From assembly GCA_963969395.1 (NCBI GenBank), contig OZ017796.1, positions 2,854,501 through 2,918,500 of the forward strand: a stretch of DNA of 64,000 nt, in the 5' to 3' direction. The notes under the pieces are model-generated. The model made no database searches. It saw only the letters and a program-made list of their open reading frames with translations, and was not told the origin of the DNA. The translations under genes were made by a program, and so were the position numbers. This document shows, in pieces, positions 49,831-60,739 of this stretch; positions within the stretch are counted from its first letter, which is position 1, and every line of letters begins with the position of its first letter. The DNA is from Pseudoscleropodium purum. Taxonomy: Eukaryota > Streptophyta > Bryopsida > Hypnales > Brachytheciaceae.

Positions 49831-52078
49831 TTAGGTCTGAAGGAGCCAAGACTGTCCGTCAATCCAGCTGAGTTGCATGTATCGAGAGGCCTCAGCAGGG
49901 CTGAGCTCATGTGACCATGGCACACGCTTTGATTGGTTTGACCCTGGTCCTGAACATTGGTATTGTCCATAGTAAACAGTCCTGCGCGATGCGGATTCGT
50001 ACGTAAGTTAGTAACAAACACAGTGGCAATGGAATTGATGAAGAAGTGGATTAAAGTGTTTGCTTGTTTAACATAAAAATTAAAATAAAATAAAATAAAA
50101 TAAAACTGGCAACTTAGATGTCCCAAAATGCATCCATGGTTGACATTCGCAAAGTTCAATCACTCACTTCTGTCTCTGAGAGCTTCCCCAATCTTGCCAA
50201 CCCGCCGGGATAATAATGCTATCCATGTATGTATTGATGTAGACTGTTCTTGAAAAGGGGCCCCATGCTCTGCCCAAGTAAACTTGACCTGTTCCTGTAA
50301 TCTTGCAGTCAATGAACACAAATCCCGTGTCTTCGTTGTTGGACGACCGTTTCTGTGCTGTTAGGGAGCCTGAAATCATCGAGTCCTGAGCCAAGGCGTG
50401 AAGCTCACAGTTCTGCCATTGAAAAATCCATGAGTTATTAATGTCAATAGGAGAATTACAGGGCAGTGCTAATCTTTGAGAAAGTATTCCTCACTATTAA
50501 CTCCTTAGATCGATCAAAAAATAGTAGACCTGGATGTTACTGACTGAGTTGAACAACGAGCTGATAGCCTGATTATGCTCTTGAGCTTCCATGCTGAGGC
50601 CTCCTAACATTGCCGTTGTTTAAAATGCTAAAACTGTCAAATTCTACTGAATCCCAGTCAAATGCAGAAAACTAATTCGTGATGAGATGATCATTTTGAA
50701 CTAGAACGGCGTTAGCTTTAGGGATTTTGAAGAGCTGACCTTGAAGACGGACTTGGCATTGCCGAAGATGAAATCAATAGTGCCGGAGATGTAGGTATCC
50801 TTGAAGTAGTGTCGTCCAGCATAATCAAAGAGCGTGTCTTGTCCTCCATACATCCCACATCCGTAGAAAGCAGCCTTGTCAGCTGCCAGCAGCACCGCCA
50901 CCGCCTGCCCATTCACAGCCCCGGGATCTGCTGGCGGAGCTGCATTCTGCAACAATTCCTCAAATCATTAATGAATGAATGCAAGTTCTCAGCTTAGGTC
51001 ACAAAAGAGTCACTTCTACTGAAGCACAAACTGAAGGTTCTCCTCAAGGGAAGCGGTTGACTTGCACTCTTGTACTTAATTGCAGACATTTCATGCTCTC
51101 CACTTGTGATTTTCTTTTGGCTAGATAACGCCAGATTTCGACAATGTTTGGGTAGAACAACCGTGTGAGAAACTTAAGGATGTAATACTATTCAACGAAG
51201 ACAATTCTCCCAACCTTGAAAACCTGCTTGCTGAATTTTGAGTCGTTCGAAGAGCCAAAATGTTCAACCTGTGTTTTGTTATTCTTGTGAACAATGGCGA
51301 CCTAGTTTAATGACGTTATGGAGGACAATGCAATTCGACAGCCAATTTTAGAGAAAAATCGTATTGTAGCTACCGAAGTAACCAAAACGATATTGCAAAA
51401 TTTTCCCAAATTGGTAGCGTCAAACAAATCCTTGGAGGCACCCTAACGTCAAAAAAAGCCTGCTCACCACGAAACCAATGCCTCTGGCGACGAAATTGGG
51501 GGCCCAGACTGTGAACGTGGCGCTATCCGCAGTTCCGCTCTTGCTGGCGGTGTCGGAGTTGATGATTGTTGTGGACGTCACTCCAGCTCCTTGCAACGAG
51601 ATGAACGGCTTGTTGTAAGGGATGATTACTTTCTCGCTGCAGAAAACATGAAATCCCAGGTCAACCAATCGCAAGAAATCTATGAATTTGCACACCCCAA
51701 TTTCCTTGACACAAGTTGAATGTTTCTCACAATGAATTTCAAACAACAACGACCTTGGAGGTGGACTTACTGGTACAAGCCAGCCGCTATGTCAATCTGA
51801 ACCCACTGCTCATTGTACTCCGGAATACTGTCGATGGCAGCTTGAATTCTATTGAAATTCGCTTTCCCCGTCTTAGACACATACAAGTGATTTCCTCCGG
51901 GATTCACAACTTTCATGTGATGATCCTCCCTTTTCCTCAAAATGTCAGGTTCCAGATTTTTATTGCTGAAGCTTCCTCTGACAAATTTTGTGTGGCTTTG
52001 ACCAGAACACAGCGAGACAAAGAGAAGCAGCACGAGCAGATCTAGCCAGAGCATCATCACTCTCTCATGGGGCGCCAT
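49831..52078 (-). CDS. Secreted pectin methylesterase, 5 exons, 359 aa
   Basis: Carbohydrate esterase family 8: demethylates homogalacturonan in the wall, giving substrate for pectate lyases and Ca cross-linking. Exons 52078-51771, 51636-51468, 50946-50740, 50412-50168, 49981-49831; all GT-AG, total 1080 nt in one exact frame. The N-terminus has a hydrophobic signal segment ([17 protein letters not shown]) and no PMEI pro-domain, so it is the short type. Catalytic set: QAVA (Gln173), GGQDTLF (Gln195, Asp196), GTIDFIFG (Asp217), LGRAWG (Arg276, Trp278). The spacings 173-195 and 196-217 equal those of carrot PME as I know it. C-terminus [12 protein letters not shown]. Start: ATG at 52078; an ATG eight codons in (M8) would also leave a signal peptide. 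All key residues are intact. Confidence 0.95.
50075..50105. repeat. (AAAAT)n microsatellite in PME intron 4
   Basis: About five TAAAA units in the last intron of the PME gene. Confidence 0.85.
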
Positions 52079-53352
52079 ATCCAGAATTTAGCACAGATCA
52101 ACAGAATGATTACAAAGCAAGATCGCTCCAATTAATGCGAAGTGTCAGGATCTCAGGATTAAGAGAAGAAGATCGAGTGTCATAATCCCAACATTCTCGC
52201 CATGAACAACTCAGCTGCAACTGCAGCGACGGCGAGCACCTTTTCACACATAACCAAGCTGTCCAGCTCTGCAACAAGCTGCCACGACACAATCCGTTAG
52301 TACAAGGGCTTACTACTAGATCCAACAAATGCAAAGGCTTGTCTGCACAGCTTTCACTGCAGATTGCCCCAGGCAATGCTCAGCTCTGTTGCAGTGCCAG
52401 AAGGTGCAGAGTGATCAAGTACCTCCGTGGTCGTGGAATTATGAGTCTCTGCAGGCGATGGCGTGCACCCAAACTAAAATCATCAACTGGGCTATTCAAA
52501 ACTGGCGTGAGTGTGTTTCCAAGTGTGCACGGTGGAAGGCTATATGGGGTGAATTACAGAGACACACTGCCATTATTCGTCAGCGCTTGAATGATTCGGA
52601 GGATGCTGAAAAAAGCCATAGCTGTTCCCCGAGCTGCTGTTGTGCAATCGTGGTCTTGGAAAGGTGCAGGAGCATTAATTGGAATCAACCGCACTCCGTG
52701 TGAATGCGTCTTGGAATCTGATTGCGGCACATTCACTGCAATTTCACATTCACTTGGGTTAGTTCTGGCACACACGGTGGTTGAAGTAACTGGGTGGGTT
52801 GTACTCTGATTTGACCTCCATTTATACTGCAGTCTCAACCGGGCGAGGTACTGAAGGAAGTTTTAGTTTATGCAAGCTGAGTGAGGGCACATTTTCTCTA
52901 CCTCCAACGACTCTGAGAACATCACTCACAGAGAAGGCCTGAGTATCTTGAAGATGAGTGCAGTCAGTGCACACAATGATGCTACCGTTACATAACCTCA
53001 AGGGAGCCATCAAGAATTGGATAGGAAGAGCATGTTTTTATCACATAACCTTGTTCCTTAGCATGTGGTGTCCTTTCAAGATTTTGACCTGTGGTGATGT
53101 CTGGTACCGTGAAAGCACAGCCTCGTAATGAAAATAGCATTCTTTGCCATTCTCTTGACTCGAAATTTTAGGTCTCGTAATAAATCTCGACTTTCACATC
53201 ATAGATGTAGCTTAATCTCAATAGCTGGTGGAAACTACGTGTTAAATACAGGAGGGCAAGTTATCTCCCATAAGCAAGGGATGCTTTGGAGTTGTGGTGC
53301 CCTTCATTTGAGACCCTTGATTGATCATCGTTAGAGAAGAGTGAACACAAAG
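52079..53352. other. PME upstream region
   Basis: Promoter side of PME, moderately GC-balanced. No TATA box is clear. Overlapping open frames at 52329-52838 on both strands have no recognisable domain. Confidence 0.35.
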
Positions 53353-53356
53353 TACT

Positions 53357-53430
53357 GAGGTGGCTACCAAAAGCAGGTGTCTCCTCCCGTGCTTACAAAG
53401 CAGCTGACACATACTTTTGGTAGCCACCTC
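53357..53430. ncRNA. Candidate miRNA-like hairpin (or tiny foldback)
   Basis: Arms 53357-53381 and 53406-53430, 25 nt each, pair with only two mismatches (17 consecutive pairs from GAGGTGGCTACCAAAAG) around a 24-nt loop. Size, pairing and loop fit a short pre-miRNA. I do not recognise the arm as a known plant miRNA. A miniature inverted-repeat relic is the alternative; expression cannot be judged from sequence. Confidence 0.45.
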
Positions 53431-55829
53431 ATAAAATACTAATTGTACCAGATACAAACATTGAGATTATTTCCGTAACAAGAAAGTACAAGATTGACTA
53501 CGATCCTCCCATCGAGGTCATGAACCATGATAACCTTCTACAGAAGAATTATCCTTGTTTCTCTTTCGGTATGTCGATCAATGAATTTTCGCCAGGAACA
53601 GGGGACAAGAGATAACCGGCAAACAGAGAAATTCAAGTTTGTGCCACCGAATTCCCGTATTGGAGTTGAAGCAGAAGGAATCAACTCAATCTGGCAGCAA
53701 TTCAAGCGTAAACCAGGTAAAGGCAATCAATCAAGGAACCAGTGATAATCTCCCTTTCAGCTTCGAAAGTCCCAACTCTCACAGGTTATACAGTTGTCCA
53801 TTGTCCACTGGCAGTAATACGTGCAGATGATTAGAATAAATGTAGAAGTTCCTGTCAAGTTTGGCGGGTTTTGACCCTGTTACCCGTAGTCCTGTCCACC
53901 ATGTCGTAACCTTTGTGTTTGCCAGTTTTGAAGTACACTTTTTTTTCTGACAGTGGTTGCTGTTCAGCTAAAAATACGCCACGCTGCTCGGAGTACCACG
54001 AAGTTCTACGGTCGGTTATCTCCTAGAAGTTAATTGCTGGATGATGAGCATAAGAAAATATGGAGGCCGGACTACCTTACAAGCGGGCTTACAAGCAAGC
54101 CACTACTGTTCTGGGGCCGCTAGTTTACTCCTCACTGAAGTAAGGCTGTCCTAGATTAGTGGGTTGCAGAGTAGTTTAGGAGCCAAATTAATCTGTTCGT
54201 TGAGTGCTTCCAACATTGGAATCAACAGTGAGGGGCTAAACACTCGTGGGTACTTAGAAATTCAATCTTCTCTCAAATTATTTTGATTAAAGAAAGATGA
54301 TCACTTGGAAGTAAGAAGACAAGTCTCGAATCTTGAAGTACGAAGATGAGTTTTCGACGTTGAAACTGAAATTGTTCTTCATTTTTTTGCGGTCGATTGG
54401 TTGGTGACAACTTCTCGAGTTGGAAGAGTCGTTGAAGAATGCGAATGCGCCACACGGCAAGTTCTGTTCAACGGTAAGGACTTCCAACAATGGCAGTCGC
54501 TAAGTTACTCTGAAACCCTTATTGAACGAGTCTATGTCTAGCTCCGGCAATCAGGAAGCTCCTCGTGAGAGGAGGACCCACTTCTGAACATGACACATGC
54601 TGTCAGGCTCATTTCATCAGTTCCGTGTATTGTTTGTATGATCGTGGCATTACGAGCACAGCAAGAAGATGGCTCTTTTTGTTACGACGTCAATTTCTAC
54701 ATATAGATTGGCGAAATTCGTTGACTTTGGAACGTACTTCAACACTTCAAGATGCATGTGCCGCCTGAAATCTATACCTGTCCTAATTCAGAAAGCTTTG
54801 TGCTGATGAATGTCGCAATAATTGGTGCCTCGAATCACACCAATCTTACTAAATTGACGATTTAGGTTAGAAGCTGATAGAGAGAGAAGCGTCTGAAGAA
54901 GAAAAGAGATGAGGATTTCTGAGAAAAGGATAACTGGGACTCATGCAATCTTTGTATGTTGGGAAACATCATGCTTCAGCAACTATGACGGTCGATTCAT
55001 TTGTCAGCAATTTGCTGTGATAGGCAGTTGATTTCATACATCTTGTACAATAAATGATGAGGTTGAGCTTGGCTGTAGGCTACCAACTTGATGGAATGTG
55101 ACAAGCAAAATCACTCCAACTTCCAATTATGCACTTAAGTTACATTCACCGAGTCCCCGCACAGATTGGTAACACCCACTTGTCATTCATAATGCATCAC
55201 TGGGAGTATGAGGAGCTCAAGTGGTGTCAGGCTCTTATGGGTCTTAAAAAAAACAAAAGTTTGTATATCATACTGCTTGTTATGAAGCATCATGGTTGCA
55301 TCTGGTGGCTGCCTTCATGGGGATGTCAGAAATCCTGGAGCTCTAAGACTGACCAGGTTCTTACTTGTCTGCAGTTCAGTCAGTAATGGATAGAACATGA
55401 TTGACCAGAAACAAAACTTGAATGTCTTGATCAATCGGGGAAGGAAAAACTCCAGCCATTAAGCTTGAGTTAGCGATGTGGCCTCAACAGGAAATGTGAC
55501 TCTCAACAGGGTCATTCCAGCTAAGTTACTTTAAGCTTAAGCTTACTTTGTGCTGCAACTTAGTTTTGTCAGCAGAGCATACATGACTTGAAATAGAAAA
55601 AAAAAAATTGATTCTAACGGAGTTGTTTAATCTAGAACTTTAAATCAAGCCCCCTTTTCTCAAGAGCGGTCAATGAGGGAACGTTTTATGTGCTTTCAGC
55701 CACTTTTGTTGTAATTAAGATTATGTTTTGCAGGAGTGCACCTTCAATGGTCTTGCTTTTTCGATAAGTGAAACATCTCTCCTTAAGTAATTTGTGATAA
55801 GAGGAAAATTTCCTCATCCCATTTAGGAT
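53431..55829. other. Non-coding
   Basis: About 2.4 kb; several open frames of 60-85 codons, none with a recognisable domain. Nothing else seen. Confidence 0.35.
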
Positions 55830-56620
55830 TCCGACTATGTTTTCACCAAAAATGCTCCAAAACTGCCATTTCTAGTACAAGTACTATATTCTAGAATAAA
55901 AACAGTTTTGAACACATGTAACCAGAGGATCTTGTATTATGCTAGTTTGAGAAGACATGGAAAGAGTTTCAGAAATTTTCACCAAGTAGATTGCAAGATA
56001 TTAGTATTTGAAGTGACAAAAATCCTTTGTTGGGCCACCTAAAAATTTGGACTACTATACTTCACAAGGTCAAATTTGTATGAAAAAAGAAAAAAGAAGT
56101 AGAGAATGATTCAATATATCAAATTCTTAAGAATTTAGTTATGGAATTGAAAAATGCCAATCCCAATGGTTGTGATGTTGTAATAAACAATCTATATCTA
56201 ATATTTTTATTATTTTTCAAAAATATTGAAAATTGAGTTAAATAAAAACAAACTTTAAAGTTTATTTTGGAGTAGAGATTCCATAACTACCTTGGCAAAC
56301 AAAAAATCCTCATAACTTTTATTTCATTAATCAAAATGAAATGATTCAAAGCTTTACATGTATATATAAATTCAAATAATCAATTTCAAATTATTATTAT
56401 TTTTTAAAGTAATTTTTTAAGAATTTTTTTGAGCTACCCAAACTACTTGCAATTCATTGAAAATTACATATTACACAATAACTTCTTAACCATGTAGTCA
56501 AAAGTTATGAAAATTGTTGATCCTTAAAGCTACTCCTTAAGTACATGTTATATAAAAATTTCAAAGGGAAAAAATAAAAATTCTATTTGTAATGAGTTAT
56601 ACTATGGAAATGAGGGAAGG
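55830..56620. repeat. AT-rich dispersed repeat, copy B
   Basis: Same orientation and order of landmarks as 31776-32660. Internally the module starting CCATAACT (56281) recurs at about 56649 (CCATAACTGCCTACAAATTA), so part of the repeat is tandem with a ~370-bp period. Confidence 0.8.
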
Positions 56621-56639
56621 CTAGAAATAGATTGCTTGC

Positions 56640-56830
56640 TCGAGAAAATCCATAACTGCCTACAAATTAAAACACCTCAAAACTTTTGACTCATTGATCA
56701 AAATGGAATGATTCAAAATCTCCCACATATATATAAATCTAAAATACCAATTTCAAATTTTTGTTTTTGAAAAAAGTGATTTTTTCTAATCTACCCAAAC
56801 TACTCAAGTTGAAAGATATTCCTCTTCCAC
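56640..56830. repeat. Second tandem module of copy B
   Basis: Repeats TCAAAATGGAATGATTCAAA, ATATATAAAT, ACCAATTTCAAATTTTTGTT and CTACCCAAACTACT from 56330-56455. Confidence 0.75.
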
Positions 56831-59800
56831 ACCTTCTATTAAATTTTCAATCTAAAATATGAAAATTTCTAATCACAAGTACTTGCTCAAAATTGCTATG
56901 TTGCTAAAAATAGTAGGCTAGTCCTTTAGGAGTTAATTCAAAGAGAATTTGTTTTATATAATATGTAGGGCTACTATAGTATCTATAAAATGTTACATAC
57001 TCCATTATATATAAATTAGGATATATAAAAACATTATATAATAGGACTTTTTATTAATAAGTTAGTCTTAACAAATAGATGCTATGGAAATTTTTCACAA
57101 TATAGTGAATATAGATGTAGACAAACAATTTTGTGTAGATGATAAAATGTGCACATTCTACTAAATCTAGGGATTTTTTTCTAGAGATTTGTCAATGCTA
57201 TTAGATAGTTCTAGTCATCTACATCAATCCTTCTACAAGTGCGCCAACATTATAAGGATATGTGAAATTCTATTATTTAAAAAAAAAAAAAAGGAGCTAG
57301 AAATCTACAATGAAGGCTATATGAGAAGAATTTGTACTCACATAAAAGACCTATTAAGGAATTGTTTTAGGGTTTGGGGTACCTTCACTTCCATGTGGCT
57401 AGGCTTAGTGAGGACTTAAAATTGGTTGTCTTAAACCCTTTCTTATATTTTAGTGGAAGGTGGATAGGGTTTGTTGTAATTTTTTTTTTAGTTTTCTTTT
57501 ACAATTTAGAGTTTAGGTTTGCAAAGCAATTGCTTATGGTTGGGATTTTGTATTGGCCTCAGGATTTTGATGTTGCATGTGCCTAGTTTTTAAGGTTTTG
57601 TTTTGGTCTTTGGATCATCTTCATCACTTTTTAGGCAAAGTTAAGGGGGTGCATTTGACTTAGGCATTTGAAAGCTTGCCATTTGAAGGCATTAGCATCT
57701 TTGTTGTTTGGACAAAGCAATCCTACCTTCAATGCACTATTGACCCTAATATTTGGTAGTAGTGCTTTAGCATCGGCATTTAGTGGTCAGACATTATTCA
57801 CATTTAGAGGGAAGGCTATTCAATTTCAATCATGTAGTAAGTAGCGACGGAGGATTGTTTAGAGCATTTGAATCAAGTCTTAGTATTTGGAAATAAGTCA
57901 TGCTCCATCGTTTGGATGGAACTAGCTTGTTTGGCAATATAAGAACTCTTGATTCCTTGTTTGGTCAATTTGAACCTACACAGATAACACAATCACTAGT
58001 ATAAGTCTTAGTTGTATACTTACATATTTGATAGGTTTTGGATTTGGTCGTGTGGCTAAAACTATTTTTTATGTTACTAATTACAATAATAATAGCAATA
58101 ATAAGAAAACTAATACTATGATGTCTACACTTAGAATTTTGTATTAGTTTGTATAAGGTTGTCATGTTGTAGTGTACTTGTGTTCTTTTTGATTTGATAG
58201 TCACTTGGGACTTTTCTTAATTCTATGTTGTATGTTGTAGTCAATTCTATTCATTGTCTTTGCTTAGTGGATTTGGACCAACTCTTGTTGGCCAAACCCC
58301 TAGTATAATTACCTTTCCAAACATGTAGATTCCTCAATAAGGTAGAATCCTCGAAATCTAATATATTCTATAAGAAATCAATAGAAGTTCAATGCATTTG
58401 TGTTGATTATGATAATTTTCTTTTGGGCTTTATTAATCTAGCACTCTTCTAAACATCAATTAACATATTTATATAGATTCGAATGAAATTTTTTTGCTTA
58501 GTTCATTCAACATTCCTATAAACATCATTTTCATTTTCACATACATTGTAGTGGTAGGGCAAGGTTGACAAAAAATAAGTGAAAAAATGAATAAGAAAAA
58601 TTGTCAAATTCAGCAAAAGTTAAAAAAAAATGAATGTAAATGTCCAATGTTAATAGAAAAGTCCAAAAAATAAAGTCCAATGACAGTCTACCATCAAGAA
58701 ATTCTTGGATGTCAAGGTGAAGGACTTTCTTTGATCTTCAAAGAATATGAGTTAATTTAAAGATAAAAGCTTGACTGCTCATTGTCAAAATGTAAGAATT
58801 GTGTGTAAAGTAGAAATTTAGACCTCATTTTGGCATTATATAATAATTTTTTTCAAAAAACTTGTAGCTAAAAAAAGCTTTAAAATCAAGCCATTTTTCA
58901 TCTATAAAAATCAATTTGAGATTTCAATCCTCCAATAAAACATTATGGACAAATTTTAGAGAGAATGTTTGAAATTGTCAAAGAAAATGTCCCTTTTGAC
59001 CCCCCTTTGAAATTCGTTCAGAAATTTTTGTTGGAGTCTCAAAGTATCAAACGGATTTTTGGAGACAAAATTTAGATTGATTTTCTGCATTAATTGTTCA
59101 ATATCTTCTAAAAAATATTATTTTTTAATACCTAAATGATGTTTAAAATTCTACTTTAACCACAACTCCTACTTTTGATTTAACTATGAGTGGTTGAGCT
59201 CCTATTAATTCTAATTTACATATTCCATAAAGGTTGTTCTACCTACTACCACCTCACTTAAATAAAGAGCTTGTCTTCTCATTTTTTCCATCACAAAGTT
59301 AAGTGACATTCAAAGTTTAGTTGCTTAATACATTGAATTATATTGAATATAATCATGAATTTGTTGGAATTAAAATTTAAAGTGTAGAATCTATTTTTAA
59401 AACTTTAAGTTGAATTATTTGGCATTGATATACTCTATGGTACAGTATGTGGTTGTAGATTCAAACCTCACTAGCAGCTTTGGCCATGTGGTAGCTCCTA
59501 ATGTGGTAGTCATACATGTGTGGTAGGTTTGTTGATGTGGCAATCTACATGGTGGATTTTTGAAAAATAATATATTTTTTAAATTTGATCAAATAAAAAT
59601 ATAAAATCAACATAATTGTGTTGATTCTTTGTCCAAATTAAGCTATTCTAACTAGCTATTCTAACCAACATATATGAAATTATTATCATGTTGATTCTAA
59701 CACTGATTTTTTTGTAGTGATAGTCATGTAACTAATTCTTGTTTGAGTTCCTTTAGTAGATTTGATCATTTATTATTTGTTGATTTCATGTGCCATTTTT

Positions 59801-60250
59801 GTGATCTTTGAATATAGTTGAATTCAACAAAGTTAAAAATAGATTATTTAGATTCTACTAGCATCTTCTACTTGATCTTGCGATTGTGATGTTTTGAAGT
59901 TTTGCTTTGGTTTGAAGACAAATGCTGCCAATCATCTTGCAGTAGTGCTTTTTTAGTCAATTATGGTGTCTATCATTCATAGGATTAATTACTAATGAAT
60001 TTTTTAGGTTTTATTTTAAGTGTGGTGGATGTTTATAGCAATCATACTGAGCTATTGTCTCTTCTTGAAGCTTAGGTGCTCTAAGACACTACCAAATTCT
60101 TTTAGTCGATAAGTAGTTTGTTTTTTGTTTTAGAACTTTCTTATGATATTCTTTGGGTTAGATTTGTCATTGAATTTGCATGCTAGAGCTTGGATGTAGC
60201 TTTACAAGGCAAGTTTTTCAACCCACATCCCATAGAGGTAATGTTCTAGC
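56831..60250. other. AT-rich non-coding
   Basis: About 3.4 kb. Apart from the repeat fragment at 59187-59290 no gene or element is recognised; open frames at 57189-57586 are chance AT-rich frames. Confidence 0.4.
59187..59290. repeat. Partial copy of the palindrome arm
   Basis: GGTTGAGCTCCTATTAATTC, AATTTACATATTCCATA and AAATAAAGAGCTTGTCTTC match the arm sequence at 45575-45680, showing that the arm is a dispersed repeat. Confidence 0.75.
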
Positions 60251-60269
60251 CAGGGTTGACGAATCTCTA

Positions 60270-60392
60270 CGTCCGCCCCAAAATAGTGTCTGTTTTCCGG
60301 ATGTCCGGACGCTAGCGGACGCAGCGTCCCTCCCGCCGTCGGAAGGCGGACGGGTGGGGTGGACGGGCGGGGCGGACGGACAGGGTGGCTTA
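60270..60392. repeat. CGGACG-type subterminal repeat block of hAT element
   Basis: About 120 GC-rich bp in very AT-rich surroundings, with dense (C)GGACG / CGTCC motifs in both orientations: ACGTCCGCC, ATGTCCGGACG, AGCGGACG, GCGTCCC, GGCGGACGGG, GGTGGACGGG, GGCGGACGGA. Short subterminal arrays bind transposase in Ac- and Tam3-like hAT elements. Confidence 0.75.
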
Positions 60393-60739
60393 GAAAACCC
60401 GTTTTGGGTTTTTTATTTTGATTGTTTTCACCAATGAGAGATTGAGAGTGAAGTCATTTTGATTTTGATTTTTCTTATATTGCAATTGCGATTCAATAGA
60501 GTTGTATATCACTATTTATGTAAAAGCTAAAATATGAAATATATTTTTAATTATTTTTGTTGAATTTCATTTTGATTTAGAAACAAAATCACTTTAAAAT
60601 CTAGCGAGATGTATATCATCAATAAACAAACAATTTTATAATAAAATGATTGAAGAAACCATTGTCATTTGTCAACATGAGCTCCATATATCATGAGCAA
60701 CTAAACAATCAAACATCTAAATTCACATCTCCACAATTC

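Noticed and set aside
60180..60437. 85-codon plus-strand frame across the GC island
   Set aside because: It translates the subterminal CGGACG repeats of the hAT element and has no protein features.
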